From assembly GCA_964626755.1 (NCBI GenBank), contig CAZVGO010000016.1, positions 1-64,000 on the forward strand: DNA of 64,000 bases, written 5' to 3'. The DNA is from JACDAV01 sp964626755 (GTDB lineage: Bacteria > Chloroflexota > Limnocylindria > Limnocylindrales > CSP1-4). Of this stretch, positions 7,603-15,833 are shown piece by piece. The notes under the pieces are model-generated. The model was not told the origin of the DNA. It was given only the letters and a program-made list of their open reading frames with translations, and ran no database searches. The translations under genes were made by a program, and so were the position numbers. Within the stretch, counting starts at the first letter, position 1, and every line of letters begins with the position of its first letter.

Positions 7603-8577
7603 TCAGGCCGGGCCGGTCATCCAGTCCCCAACCAGCTCGACGTAGGTCTGCGGCGCCTCCACCGGCAGCAGGTGACCGATGCCTTCCACGACCCGGAACT
7701 CCCAGGCGGGGTACAGCTCCATGAGCTCGTCCGCGAGGCGGCGCGGGAGGGCGCGATCCTGATCGCCCCACAGCACCAGCGTCGGAGCCTCGATGCGCGC
7801 CAGCTCCGCGCGGACCATCCCCTCGTCGACGGTCAGGGCGGCGAGCACCGAGACGGCGGCCTGGATGGCGCCGTCGATCCGCCACGGCACACGATAGCGC
7901 TCGATCTCCTCGTCGACCAGGGACAGCAGGGCCGGCGAGATGCGGGAGGCATCGGTCCCCATGCGGGCCATGGCTTCGGTCAGCTGCGGATCGGTCGGGT
8001 CGTGGCGCCAGCGGCGCCACAGGCCGGTCTTCAGGCGGATGCCGGCCCGCATCGGGATCCGGGCGAGCCGCGGCGCCAGCCCCAGCGCGAGGCGCCAGGC
8101 CCAAGCGAAGCGCGGCGGATCCGGGCGCCCGGGAAGCGCCGGACTGGTCAGGACGAGGCGCGCCACGCGCTCGGGCTGCCGTGCGGCGAAGAGCGCGCTC
8201 ACCAGCGCGCCCATCGAGTGGCCGTGGAGCACCACTCGCTCCAGGTCGAGGGCCTGGCACAGGTCGGCCAGGAAGCGGGCGCCGTGGTCCGCCCGCCCGG
8301 CACGCGGATCGAGCGGCCGGGTGCGACCGGCGCCGGGCAGGTCCGGCGCGATCACCGTGCCGTGGACGGCGAGCGGTCGGATGACGTCCATCCACGACCA
8401 CGAGCCGGCGCCCAGCGGATGCACCAGGAGGTGTGGCGGCGCATCGCGGGGAGCGCCTGCCGCATCGGTCCGCAGGTAGTGGACCCGGACTCCACCGATG
8501 TCGGCGACCTGGCTGATCACCCCCGTCCAGCGCTCGGAACGCTCGCCCCAGTCATACCCGTGCCTGACCCTGACCAT
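7603..8577 (-). CDS. Alpha/beta hydrolase
   Basis: Protein of 324 residues with a complete catalytic set. The nucleophile elbow is GHSMG with Ser121, the acid is in WGDQDRAL (Asp272 or Asp274), and the base is His302 in EGIGHLLPVEAP. HPLGAGSWSW forms the oxyanion-hole loop. A helical cap lies between about residues 150 and 235. It looks like a cytosolic esterase or epoxide-hydrolase-type enzyme; the substrate cannot be told. The ATG at 8577 follows TAACGT by 6 bases (leaderless). The gene is the only one between the two tRNA-Glu att-like repeats, so it could be cargo of a former insertion, though its composition looks native. Confidence 0.88.
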   Translation of the reverse strand: MVRVRHGYDWGERSERWTGVISQVADIGGVRVHYLRTDAAGAPRDAPPHLLVHPLGAGSWSWMDVIRPLAVHGTVIAPDLPGAGRTRPLDPRAGRADHGARFLADLCQALDLERVVLHGHSMGALVSALFAARQPERVARLVLTSPALPGRPDPPRFAWAWRLALGLAPRLARIPMRAGIRLKTGLWRRWRHDPTDPQLTEAMARMGTDASRISPALLSLVDEEIERYRVPWRIDGAIQAAVSVLAALTVDEGMVRAELARIEAPTLVLWGDQDRALPRRLADELMELYPAWEFRVVEGIGHLLPVEAPQTYVELVGDWMTGPA

Positions 8578-8583
8578 GAGGGC

Positions 8584-8589
8584 ACGTTA
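8584..8589 (-). promoter_or_regulatory. Leaderless -10 element GCTAACGT
   Basis: Read on the minus strand, TAACGT ends 6 bases before the ATG at 8577; no ribosome binding site. Confidence 0.5.
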
Positions 8590-8607
8590 GCGCGAGATGT
8601 TGTGTCT

Positions 8608-8684
8608 TGGTACCGCATACCGGATTCGAACCGGTGATCTCCGCCTTGAGAGGGCGGTGTCCTGGGCCTCTAGACGAATGCGGC
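8608..8684 (-). tRNA. tRNA-Glu (CTC)
   Basis: A full cloverleaf on the minus strand: acceptor GCCGCAT pairing with ATGCGGT, anticodon stem CCGCC/GGCGG around the loop CTCTCAA (anticodon CTC), T-arm with GGTTCGAATCC, discriminator A and an encoded CCA. Its last 18 bases are nearly repeated at 7414-7432. Confidence 0.95.
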
Positions 8685-8740
8685 TTGGGTGACCGGCCGG
8701 AATGGTACCAAGCCTCCGCGTGAAGCCGCAACCGCGCGAC

Positions 8741-9631
8741 CTACAGGCGGTGCGTCTCGAGGAACCCGCGGATCGACTCGGCCACCTGCAGGTAGCCGTG
8801 CTCGGCAAGGACCAGGCCGTAGTGCGAGTGCGCCCCGAACGGCTCGTAGTCCGCGCCGAGCCAGTCAGCGAGCCTCTCCGAGCCGCCCTCCGGAACGTGA
8901 CGGTCCAGTCCCGCTCCGATGACGAGCTTCGGGATCCCGCCGAACACCGTCCGGTCGACGGACACGCCCTGGAGCATCTGCCGGCGCGCGGCCCCGGACT
9001 CGTGCGGCTTCTGGCCGAGGAGATGCTGGATCCGCAGCACGTCCCCGATCGTCAGGTCGCGATGGTCGCGCTGGAGCTTCTCGGGCAGTGTCGCCCAGCC
9101 GATCGTGGCCTTGCCGTAGACGTCCGGGATTTCGCGCAGCTCGTGTGTACGCGGGGACATCCGGAGGTCGCGCGGCAGCTCCGACGAGAGCAGGATCAGC
9201 GCGGAGATCGGGAGGCGCTCGGCGGCTTTCATCGCGAGCAGGCCGCCCATCCCGTGGCCGACAGCGACTGTCGTCGGGCCGAGTCGCGCCATCGCCGCGA
9301 CCACGTCCTCCGTATAGGTCTCGAACGACAGCTCGGCCGGGTCCGCCGTCTGCGACCAGAAGTGGTTGCGCAGGTTGAGGGCATGACCCTCCCAGCCGCG
9401 GCCTGCGAAGAAGCCGAGGAAGCGCTCCCAGACCCACGATCCTGCGAGCTCGCCGTGGACGAACAGGATCGGCTTTCGTCGCGAGCGGCGCTCGGGCAGC
9501 CACGACTCGATATACAGGCCGCGGTCGTGGATCTCGATCTCGTCCTTCCGGACCGGTCGGCCGTTGACCGCGGGGGCCTGGGCGCGGGCGAGGATCTGGT
9601 CGGGAGTCGTCTCGGGCATCCGGTTCACCAT
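8741..9631 (-). CDS. Alpha/beta-hydrolase fold protein lacking the nucleophile
   Basis: Protein of 296 residues with the hydrolase fold (PILFVHGELAGSWVWERF, then VAVGHGMGGLLAMKAAERL). At the elbow the usual G-H-S-M-G reads G-H-G-M-G: Gly127 (codon GGG) replaces the catalytic serine. Possible acid (Asp243 in GLDRHVP) and histidines (HSHYG, AEHGY) remain. It is probably a non-hydrolytic relative or has another chemistry. The ATG at 9631 overlaps the stop of the upstream DUF1015 gene by 7 bases (ATGGTGA), so the two are translationally coupled and probably act together. An alternative ATG lies at 9619. Confidence 0.85.
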   Translation of the reverse strand: MVNRMPETTPDQILARAQAPAVNGRPVRKDEIEIHDRGLYIESWLPERRSRRKPILFVHGELAGSWVWERFLGFFAGRGWEGHALNLRNHFWSQTADPAELSFETYTEDVVAAMARLGPTTVAVGHGMGGLLAMKAAERLPISALILLSSELPRDLRMSPRTHELREIPDVYGKATIGWATLPEKLQRDHRDLTIGDVLRIQHLLGQKPHESGAARRQMLQGVSVDRTVFGGIPKLVIGAGLDRHVPEGGSERLADWLGADYEPFGAHSHYGLVLAEHGYLQVAESIRGFLETHRL

Positions 9632-10941
9632 TCGTGGGGGTTGATCAGCAAGCCGGTCAGGGGCTTGGGATAGAAGTAGGTCGACTTCTGGGGCATCACG
9701 TCGCGGTCCGCGGCCACGGCGACGATCGATGCGACGGGAGTCGGCTCGAGGAGGAAGGCGGCGTCGGCGGCCGTTGGATCGTCCATGCCCCGGTCGACAA
9801 GTCCGAGGGCCTCCACAGCCGACTTCGTGTAGCTCACCCGGTCGCCGGCGCCGACCGCACCCGGGTCGATCCCGAACAGCCGCTCCAGTGCGACGCCGAG
9901 GAGCGTCACGTCCAGGCCGCGGAGCGCCGCGCCGCCCGGCGGCAGCGATGACTCGAATGCCTCCTTGCGCGCGGTCAACATCGCGCCGCCGGACCTCGTC
10001 CACAGCCCGAAGCGCCCCCGCCCGCCCGGCCCGGAGGCGGCCCCGAAGGCCTCGCTGAGGGCCTCGCGCGATGCGGGCTCCACGTCGAACAGGACCGCCG
10101 CCGCCTCGCGGGCGTCGGCGGTCCCGAGGCCGCGCACCAGCCGGTGTGTCGGCAGGACCGTGAGCGGCTCGGAGGCCGCATCGAGGAACAGCATCAGGAG
10201 GTAGTCGAACGGGGGATCCTCCTCGCACGACCGGGCCATCCGGCGCTCGTCCCGATAGCGCAGGGCGGTCTCGTAGCGGTGGTGGCCGTCGGCGATCGTG
10301 ATCGGGCCCGCACCCGCCAGGCCGGCCAGCTTCGTCGCCGGGCCGCCCACCCCGGAGTCGTCCGTTACGGTCCACAGCCGGTGTCGAACGCCGTCGTCGT
10401 CCCTGACCTCGATGTCCGGTGGCGTCGCCGCAGCGGCCTCGAGGAGTCGCTTGGCAGTTCCCGTCGGGTCGCGGTACAGGCCAACCACGGGACTCGTGTT
10501 CACGCCGGTGGCCCGGAGGAGGCGGTAGCGATCCTCCTTCGGGGCATCGAGGGTGCGTTCGTGGGGCAGCACGGAGCCCTCGCCCGGCGCCTCGAGGCGG
10601 AGCCGGCCGAAGAACCCGCGCTGGGTCCGTTCCGTGGCGGTTCCGGGCACGACGTAGGTCTGCTCGTAGACATAGATCGAGGGCCGCGCGTCCTTGTGGA
10701 GCGTCCCGTCCGACCGCCACGTGGCGAGCGTCCGGGCCGCCCGCCGGTAGCGCTCCTCGGCTTCCTCGCCGGCTTCCGCCTCGGGCAGGTCGAGCCGGAC
10801 GACGTTTCGGGGGTGCCGGCCGAGGAGACGGCGCTGCTCATCCGGGGAGATGACGTCGTACGGCGGGCTGAGGACGAGCGACAGGTCCCCCACGGCCTCG
10901 GGGCGGAAGCGGAGCGCGCGAAACGGGCGGACGTGGGGCAC
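9625..10941 (-). CDS. DUF1015 family protein
   Basis: Protein of 438 residues matching the DUF1015 family along its length. Typical stretches are MPHVRPFRALRF at the start, SPPYDVISPDEQ near residue 25, the hydrophobic VRLDLPE and the signature ITIADGHHRYETALRY near residue 215-230. The family is widespread in bacteria and archaea; its biochemical role is not settled. Translation starts at a GTG at 10941 with AGGAG 5 bases upstream. A GCTATCGT promoter-like element stands 70 bases upstream. It overlaps and is coupled to the nucleophile-less hydrolase-fold gene that follows. Confidence 0.9.
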   Translation of the reverse strand: MPHVRPFRALRFRPEAVGDLSLVLSPPYDVISPDEQRRLLGRHPRNVVRLDLPEAEAGEEAEERYRRAARTLATWRSDGTLHKDARPSIYVYEQTYVVPGTATERTQRGFFGRLRLEAPGEGSVLPHERTLDAPKEDRYRLLRATGVNTSPVVGLYRDPTGTAKRLLEAAAATPPDIEVRDDDGVRHRLWTVTDDSGVGGPATKLAGLAGAGPITIADGHHRYETALRYRDERRMARSCEEDPPFDYLLMLFLDAASEPLTVLPTHRLVRGLGTADAREAAAVLFDVEPASREALSEAFGAASGPGGRGRFGLWTRSGGAMLTARKEAFESSLPPGGAALRGLDVTLLGVALERLFGIDPGAVGAGDRVSYTKSAVEALGLVDRGMDDPTAADAAFLLEPTPVASIVAVAADRDVMPQKSTYFYPKPLTGLLINPHEW

Positions 10942-11012
10942 GGGCTCCTCGGGTGGGCCGCCGCCAAGGGAGCGGGGACGCGCTCATAAGGGGCGGGGTG
11001 CCGGGGCATCGT

Positions 11013-11018
11013 ACGATA
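11013..11018 (-). promoter_or_regulatory. -10-like GCTATCGT (overlapping TACGAT on plus strand)
   Basis: On the minus strand TATCGT preceded by GC, predicting a ~65-base leader for the DUF1015 gene. The same bases form the palindrome ATCGTACGAT, so the plus strand also reads TACGAT and could serve the large operon starting at 11115. This would be a shared, back-to-back promoter. Confidence 0.35.
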
Positions 11019-11114
11019 GCCGGCGGACGGGACGCCACCCTCCGCGCAACTTTTCGACGGGTCGGGGCGTCGGGGATGCCGACCGACCCTGCCGTACCCT
11101 GCCCAGGAGGGCTT

Positions 11115-13643
11115 GTGCTCCGCTCCGCGTCGATCGCGACTCCCGGTCCAGGCTCCAGGCGGGCGCGGAGCGCCCTCGTCGCGCTCGCGGCGGGCCTGCT
11201 GCTCCTGGGTCAGGTCTGCCTGCCGGTTCGTGCCGCGGAAGCCCTCGTCGTGGACGCGGCGGTCATGCTCGACGGCCACGCCCGGGCCGGTTCGTGGATG
11301 GCGATCAATGTCCATCTCGTGAACGACGGTCCGGCGCTCGTGGGCGAGTTGCGGCTCTCCGGCGGGGCGACGGGCCGGACCCGCTTCGGCATCCCGGTCG
11401 ACCTGCCCACGACGTCCGGCAAGGACTACGTGCTCTATGCCCAGCCACCCCAGTTCGGGGGCACGATCGACGTGACGCTTGTCGCGGACGGCCAGACGGT
11501 CGTGAAGAAGACCGTCACGTTCACGGTCCACGACCCGGGCCAGCTCGTCGTGGGCGTGGTTGCCGAGCGGCCGGAGCGGATCGTGCCGAAGCTCGACCTC
11601 CTGCCTTCGGCCAACGGGGCGCTGCCGGCCGTCGTCACCCTCGGGATCGAGGATCTGCCCGAACGCGTCGAGGCGTGGGCGCCGATCGACCGCCTGATCT
11701 GGCAGGACGTTGACGCCAACCTGATGTCCGCGGGCCAGATCTCGGCGCTGCGCGGGTGGCTCGCCGCCGGCGGGCGCCTGATCGTGGCGGGGGGAACAGC
11801 CGGACCGGCCGTCCTGTCCGCCTTCCCGGACGACCTCCTCCCCTACCGACCCACGGCCACGCTGGACATCCCCCCGGCAAGCATCGCCGGGCTCATCGGT
11901 CAGCTCCCCGCGGACGCGGCCGACCTGCCGGCGCTCGGCGGCGAGCTCGTTCGCGGCCGGGCCCTCGCGACGAGCGGCGACCGGGTGATCGCCGCGGAGG
12001 CGTCCTACGGCAGCGGGATCGTGACCGTGCTCGGGTTCGACCCGTCGACGAGCTGGATCGCCGACTCGCGCGAGACCGACTCCTTCTGGCGCGGCTTCCT
12101 CCCGCCCCGACAGGGCAGCGCCATCGTCACCGGCGACGACGGCCAGCTCGTGAGCGCCGTCTCCCAGCTTCCCGAGCTGGCCCTGCCTTCGATCGCCGGC
12201 CTCCTCGCCCTCCTGTTCGGCTACATCCTGCTCATCGGGCCGGTCAACTACCTGGTCCTCAAGCGGCTCGACCGGCGTGAGTGGGCGTGGGTCACGATGC
12301 CCGTCCTCATCGCCGCCTTTGTCGCCGGCTCGTACGGTCTCGGCGCCGCGGTGCGCGGCCTCGACGTGATCCTCAACGAGGTTGCGATCGTCCGCGGGGC
12401 GCCTGACGCGACCGAAGGGACCGCCCAGGTCTACCTCGGGGTCTTCTCCCCCTCCCGCGGGACCTACCAGATCGAGGTCCAGGGCGGGGCGCTTCTGTCC
12501 TCGACGCTGACGGGCGACTTCGTAAACAGCGGGGATGGGGGCGGGCTCGACGTCCTGCAGGGCGATCCGGCCCGGATCCGCGACCTGGTCGTGGGTTTCG
12601 GGTCGCTCCGAACCGTGAGGGCGGAGACCACCGCCGTCGTCCCGCGCATCACCGCCGACCTCCGCCTGGTCGAGGGCACCCTGAGGGGCACGATCACAAA
12701 CCTGTCCGACCAGCCCCTCGAGAAGCCGGCGATCGTGCTCGGCGGATCCGTCGCGGTCCTCAAGGACCTCGCGCCCGGCGCCTCGCAGACGGTCTCGCTG
12801 GTGCTGCGGCGCAACAACAACTTCGGCGAGTCGCTGTCGAACAAGATCCTCGGCGCCGTGTTCTTCGGCGACCCAACCGGCACCTCGAGGAACACCCAGC
12901 GCAACATCGTCCGCCACGCGGTGATCGACCAGCTGACGTTCGACCCGACCTTCGGCCCGACCGGCCAGCTCCCGGCCGAGAACCCGGTCCTGCTCGCGTG
13001 GGGCAGCCGCCAGGTTCTCGACGTGACGGTCTCCGGCCAGGAGCCGCGCCGGACCGGCAATGTCCTGTTCTACATCCCGCTGTTGATGCGGGTCCAGGGC
13101 GCCACCGCATTCGACACGGACCTGATCCGGAGCAGCGTCGTCGAGATGGACTCCCAGTTCTTCAGCAAGGATCCCGCCTCGCTGAGCATGGGCCGGGGAT
13201 CGGTGACGATGGCCTACCGGCCCATCGCCTTCGAGGGCCGGCTGACGGCCAAGCGGGTGATCATCGGAATGGGCTTCGGAGGCGACATCGCGATCGGCGG
13301 CGGCCAGCCCAAGGGGCTCGAGCCCATGAAGCCCCAGCCATGCCGCGACGAGCCGGCCGATGATCCCGATTGCGCGGAGCCCGAGCCGATCGCCTGCGAC
13401 CCGAACACCCAGGACTGCGGCCGGTTCTTCGACGGCATCCCGGAGGTCGAGGTGTTCGACCGGACGGGCGCCGGGAGCTGGGTGCGGATGAAGCACCTGG
13501 CGATGGGGAGCACGTACGATCTGGCCGATCCGGAGCGCTACGTCGACCCGGCCAGCGGGACACTCCTCATCCGGTTCGTCAACGACAAGCAGGAAGGCGT
13601 CGGGTTCTCGTTCCAGGTCCGGATCGAAGGAGACGTCAGTTGA
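11115..13643 (+). CDS. Exported membrane-anchored protein, first gene of the ABC/MoxR/VWA operon
   Basis: Protein of 842 residues. A GTG at 11115 preceded by CCAGGAGGG is chosen over an ATG at 11076. A signal peptide or anchor (LVALAAGLLLLGQVCL) is followed by ~300 extracytoplasmic residues with beta-rich segments and a Rossmann-like part (WAPIDRLIWQDVDANLMSAG). Then come two membrane helices around residues 355-415, with GYILLIGPVNYLVLKRLDRR between them, and another ~420-residue outer region with IDVTL- and Ig-like strands. The GPVNYLVLKR motif recurs in proteins encoded next to ABC-2 exporters in Gram-positive-type genomes. It overlaps the ATPase gene by 4 bases (TTGA). Likely role: the outer or substrate-handling partner of that exporter; no enzyme motif is seen. 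Confidence 0.75.
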   Translation: MLRSASIATPGPGSRRARSALVALAAGLLLLGQVCLPVRAAEALVVDAAVMLDGHARAGSWMAINVHLVNDGPALVGELRLSGGATGRTRFGIPVDLPTTSGKDYVLYAQPPQFGGTIDVTLVADGQTVVKKTVTFTVHDPGQLVVGVVAERPERIVPKLDLLPSANGALPAVVTLGIEDLPERVEAWAPIDRLIWQDVDANLMSAGQISALRGWLAAGGRLIVAGGTAGPAVLSAFPDDLLPYRPTATLDIPPASIAGLIGQLPADAADLPALGGELVRGRALATSGDRVIAAEASYGSGIVTVLGFDPSTSWIADSRETDSFWRGFLPPRQGSAIVTGDDGQLVSAVSQLPELALPSIAGLLALLFGYILLIGPVNYLVLKRLDRREWAWVTMPVLIAAFVAGSYGLGAAVRGLDVILNEVAIVRGAPDATEGTAQVYLGVFSPSRGTYQIEVQGGALLSSTLTGDFVNSGDGGGLDVLQGDPARIRDLVVGFGSLRTVRAETTAVVPRITADLRLVEGTLRGTITNLSDQPLEKPAIVLGGSVAVLKDLAPGASQTVSLVLRRNNNFGESLSNKILGAVFFGDPTGTSRNTQRNIVRHAVIDQLTFDPTFGPTGQLPAENPVLLAWGSRQVLDVTVSGQEPRRTGNVLFYIPLLMRVQGATAFDTDLIRSSVVEMDSQFFSKDPASLSMGRGSVTMAYRPIAFEGRLTAKRVIIGMGFGGDIAIGGGQPKGLEPMKPQPCRDEPADDPDCAEPEPIACDPNTQDCGRFFDGIPEVEVFDRTGAGSWVRMKHLAMGSTYDLADPERYVDPASGTLLIRFVNDKQEGVGFSFQVRIEGDVS

Positions 13644-14599
13644 GCGTGATCGTCAGGACCGAGGGGCTCGTCAAGCGATACGACCGGACGCTCGCCGTCG
13701 CGGGCATCGACCTCTCGATCGAGGAGGGCGAGATCTTCGGGCTCGTCGGCCCGAACGGGGCCGGCAAGACCACGACCCTGCGGATCCTGGCCACGCTCCT
13801 GGAGCCGACGGCGGGCGACGCGGAGATCGCCGGGGAGTCCGTCCGGCGGAACCCGTCAGCGGTCCGGCGCGTCCTCGGTTTCATGCCGGACGTGTTCGGG
13901 GTGTACGACGACATGAAGGTCTGGGAGTACCTCGATTTCTTCGCCCGGTGCTACGGAATCCCGGCCCCCCGGCGCCGCCAGATGATCGGCGACCTGCTCG
14001 AGCTGGTCGATCTCGCCGACAAGCGCGAGAGCTACGTCCAGGGCCTGTCGCGCGGGATGCAGCAGCGGCTGTGCCTCGCCCACACCCTCGTTCACGACCC
14101 CAGGGTGCTGGTCCTCGACGAGCCGGCCTCCGGGCTGGACCCGCGGGCCCGGGTGGAGCTGCGCGAGCTCCTCCGCGAGCTCCGCAACCTCGGCAAGACG
14201 ATCGTCATCAGCAGCCACATCCTGCCGGAGCTTGAGGAGCTCTGCACGAGCGTGGCCATTGTCGACCGCGGCGCCGTCCTGGCCCACGGGAAGGTCGCCG
14301 ACATCGAGCGCCGGCTGCGGGCCGGGGCGGTCCTCCGGGTTCGGGTGGTCGGCGGCCACGCGGCGATCGAGGCGGCTCGCGCCCATTTCGCGGCCGACCC
14401 GCGAGTCGCCTCCGCGGCGATCCTCGACGACGGTACGGTGGAGCTCGGGTTCCGCGGCGACGACGCCCAGTCGGCCCGGCTCCTCGCCGCGGCGGTCGGG
14501 GCGGGTATCGAGATCTCCAGCTTCGCCCGGGCCGCGAGCGACCTCGAGGAGCTGTTCCTCCAGGTGACCGCGCGCGAGCCCGTTACGGCCGTGGCATGA
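13640..14599 (+). CDS. ABC-2 type exporter ATPase
   Basis: ATPase of 319 residues. Walker A is GPNGAGKTTT (37-46), the signature is LSRGMQQRL (about 136), Walker B is VLVLDEPASGLDP (about 157) and the switch is ISSHILPE (about 190). The C-terminal ~90 residues form the accessory domain typical of CcmA/NatA-type subunits. The TTG at 13640 overlaps the upstream TGA and has GAAGGAGA 9 bases before it; a GTG at 13646 is an alternative. It pairs with the permease that follows 10 bases downstream. The substrate is unknown; the CcmA/NatA group exports polysaccharide, drugs, ions or proteins. Confidence 0.92.
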   Translation: MSVIVRTEGLVKRYDRTLAVAGIDLSIEEGEIFGLVGPNGAGKTTTLRILATLLEPTAGDAEIAGESVRRNPSAVRRVLGFMPDVFGVYDDMKVWEYLDFFARCYGIPAPRRRQMIGDLLELVDLADKRESYVQGLSRGMQQRLCLAHTLVHDPRVLVLDEPASGLDPRARVELRELLRELRNLGKTIVISSHILPELEELCTSVAIVDRGAVLAHGKVADIERRLRAGAVLRVRVVGGHAAIEAARAHFAADPRVASAAILDDGTVELGFRGDDAQSARLLAAAVGAGIEISSFARAASDLEELFLQVTAREPVTAVA

Positions 14600-14609
14600 G
14601 GGCGACGCG

Positions 14610-15833
14610 ATGAGCGACAGTCTTCCGATGACCGCTCCCCTGCCGTCCGACGACGAGGTGAGCCCCACCGTGGAGCTCGACCGGGCCGCCGGCGTGGCGC
14701 CCGCGGCCACCCAGGTTGTCCGCACGCGTCGCCGGCTCGGCCGGCCGCGCCCCGCGCTCCGCGACGGACTCCGCACCGCGTTCGCGGGCTTCACCGCGAT
14801 CGGGGTGAAGGAGCTGCGGGGCCGGATGCGCGGCCGGCGCGCGTTCGTGATCCTGACGGTCTACCTGCTCCTGCTGGCCACGTTCGCGTGGATGATGGAG
14901 ATGATCCTCGAGCAACGCTTCGGGCGCGGCCTGGCCGGCTCGGCCGCCTTCGCGTCGGCCCAGATCGGGGCCGGGATCTTCACCGCCCTGCTGATGCTCG
15001 AGACGCTGCTCGTCGTCGCACTGGCGCCGGCGTTCACCGCCGGTGCGATCAGCCTCGAGCGCGAGAAGCAGACGCTGGACCTGCTCGCGACGACGCCGAT
15101 CTCGTCGCTCTCGATCGTCGTCGGCAAGCTCCTCAGCGCGCTGACCTACCTGTTCATCCTGATCTTCGCCTCGATCCCGATGACGGCAGTCGTGTTCGTG
15201 TTCGGCGGGGTGTCCCCGGACGACGTCGTGCGCGGCTACGTCGTGCTCTTCGCGACGGCCATCGGGCTGGGATCAGTTGGCCTGTTCTTCTCCGCGCTCA
15301 TGAAGCGGACCCAGGCGGCAACGATCGCCACGTACTTCGGGGTCCTGTTCGTGACCCTCGGCTCGTTCTTCATCTTCTACTTCTGGAACACGATGACCGA
15401 CGGCTCCGGCACGATCGGGCGCGGCTTCGGCCCGTTCCAGGGCCGGCCGCCCGAGGCGCTCGTCTATCTCAACCCCTATTACGCCCAGGCGGATGTCATC
15501 TGCGGCGTGGAGAACGGCTTCGGCGACTGGTGCTCGCAGATCGCCTACGTCACGGATCGGTCGATGTTCGGCGGGCCGTTCTCACCGCCGGTGGTCCAGC
15601 CCGTGCCGCAGCCCGGCATCGATGCGGGACTCGGCCGGGGGGTCATCAACGACGTCGTCCCGCAGCCGTTCGGCGTGGTCCGTGACAGCTTCTGGCCGAA
15701 GAGTGCGATCTCCTGGCTGGTGCTGTCGGTCGTCCTCCTCTTCGCCTCCGTCCAGCTCGTCAGTCCAACCCGTCGCTGGCGCCCGCAGCTTCCGGGCTTC
15801 CTGCGCCGCTCGTCCCGGAGGAACCCTGCGTGA
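14610..15833 (+). CDS. ABC-2 type exporter permease
   Basis: Permease of 407 residues. A 60-residue Pro/Ala-rich cytoplasmic N-terminus precedes KELRGRMRGRRAFVILTVYLLLLA (first helix, about residues 72-92). Helices follow at about 115-150, 170-195, 205-235 and 245-265, and one before the C-terminus (about 370-390). The ISLEREKQTLDLLATTPIS element is the conserved cytoplasmic loop of ABC-2 permeases. A large loop between the last two helices (about 270-365) is probably extracytoplasmic. GAGGG stands ahead of the ATG at 14610. The gene overlaps the next by GTGA. Confidence 0.9.
   Translation: MSDSLPMTAPLPSDDEVSPTVELDRAAGVAPAATQVVRTRRRLGRPRPALRDGLRTAFAGFTAIGVKELRGRMRGRRAFVILTVYLLLLATFAWMMEMILEQRFGRGLAGSAAFASAQIGAGIFTALLMLETLLVVALAPAFTAGAISLEREKQTLDLLATTPISSLSIVVGKLLSALTYLFILIFASIPMTAVVFVFGGVSPDDVVRGYVVLFATAIGLGSVGLFFSALMKRTQAATIATYFGVLFVTLGSFFIFYFWNTMTDGSGTIGRGFGPFQGRPPEALVYLNPYYAQADVICGVENGFGDWCSQIAYVTDRSMFGGPFSPPVVQPVPQPGIDAGLGRGVINDVVPQPFGVVRDSFWPKSAISWLVLSVVLLFASVQLVSPTRRWRPQLPGFLRRSSRRNPA

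Noticed and set aside
10500..13496. Long minus-strand open frame (998 codons) opposite the exporter-operon protein and DUF1015 end
   Set aside because: Low-complexity Arg/Asp/Gly-rich product with no domain; it is the antisense by-product of strong GC codon bias. The plus-strand and DUF1015 frames have clear domains and starts.
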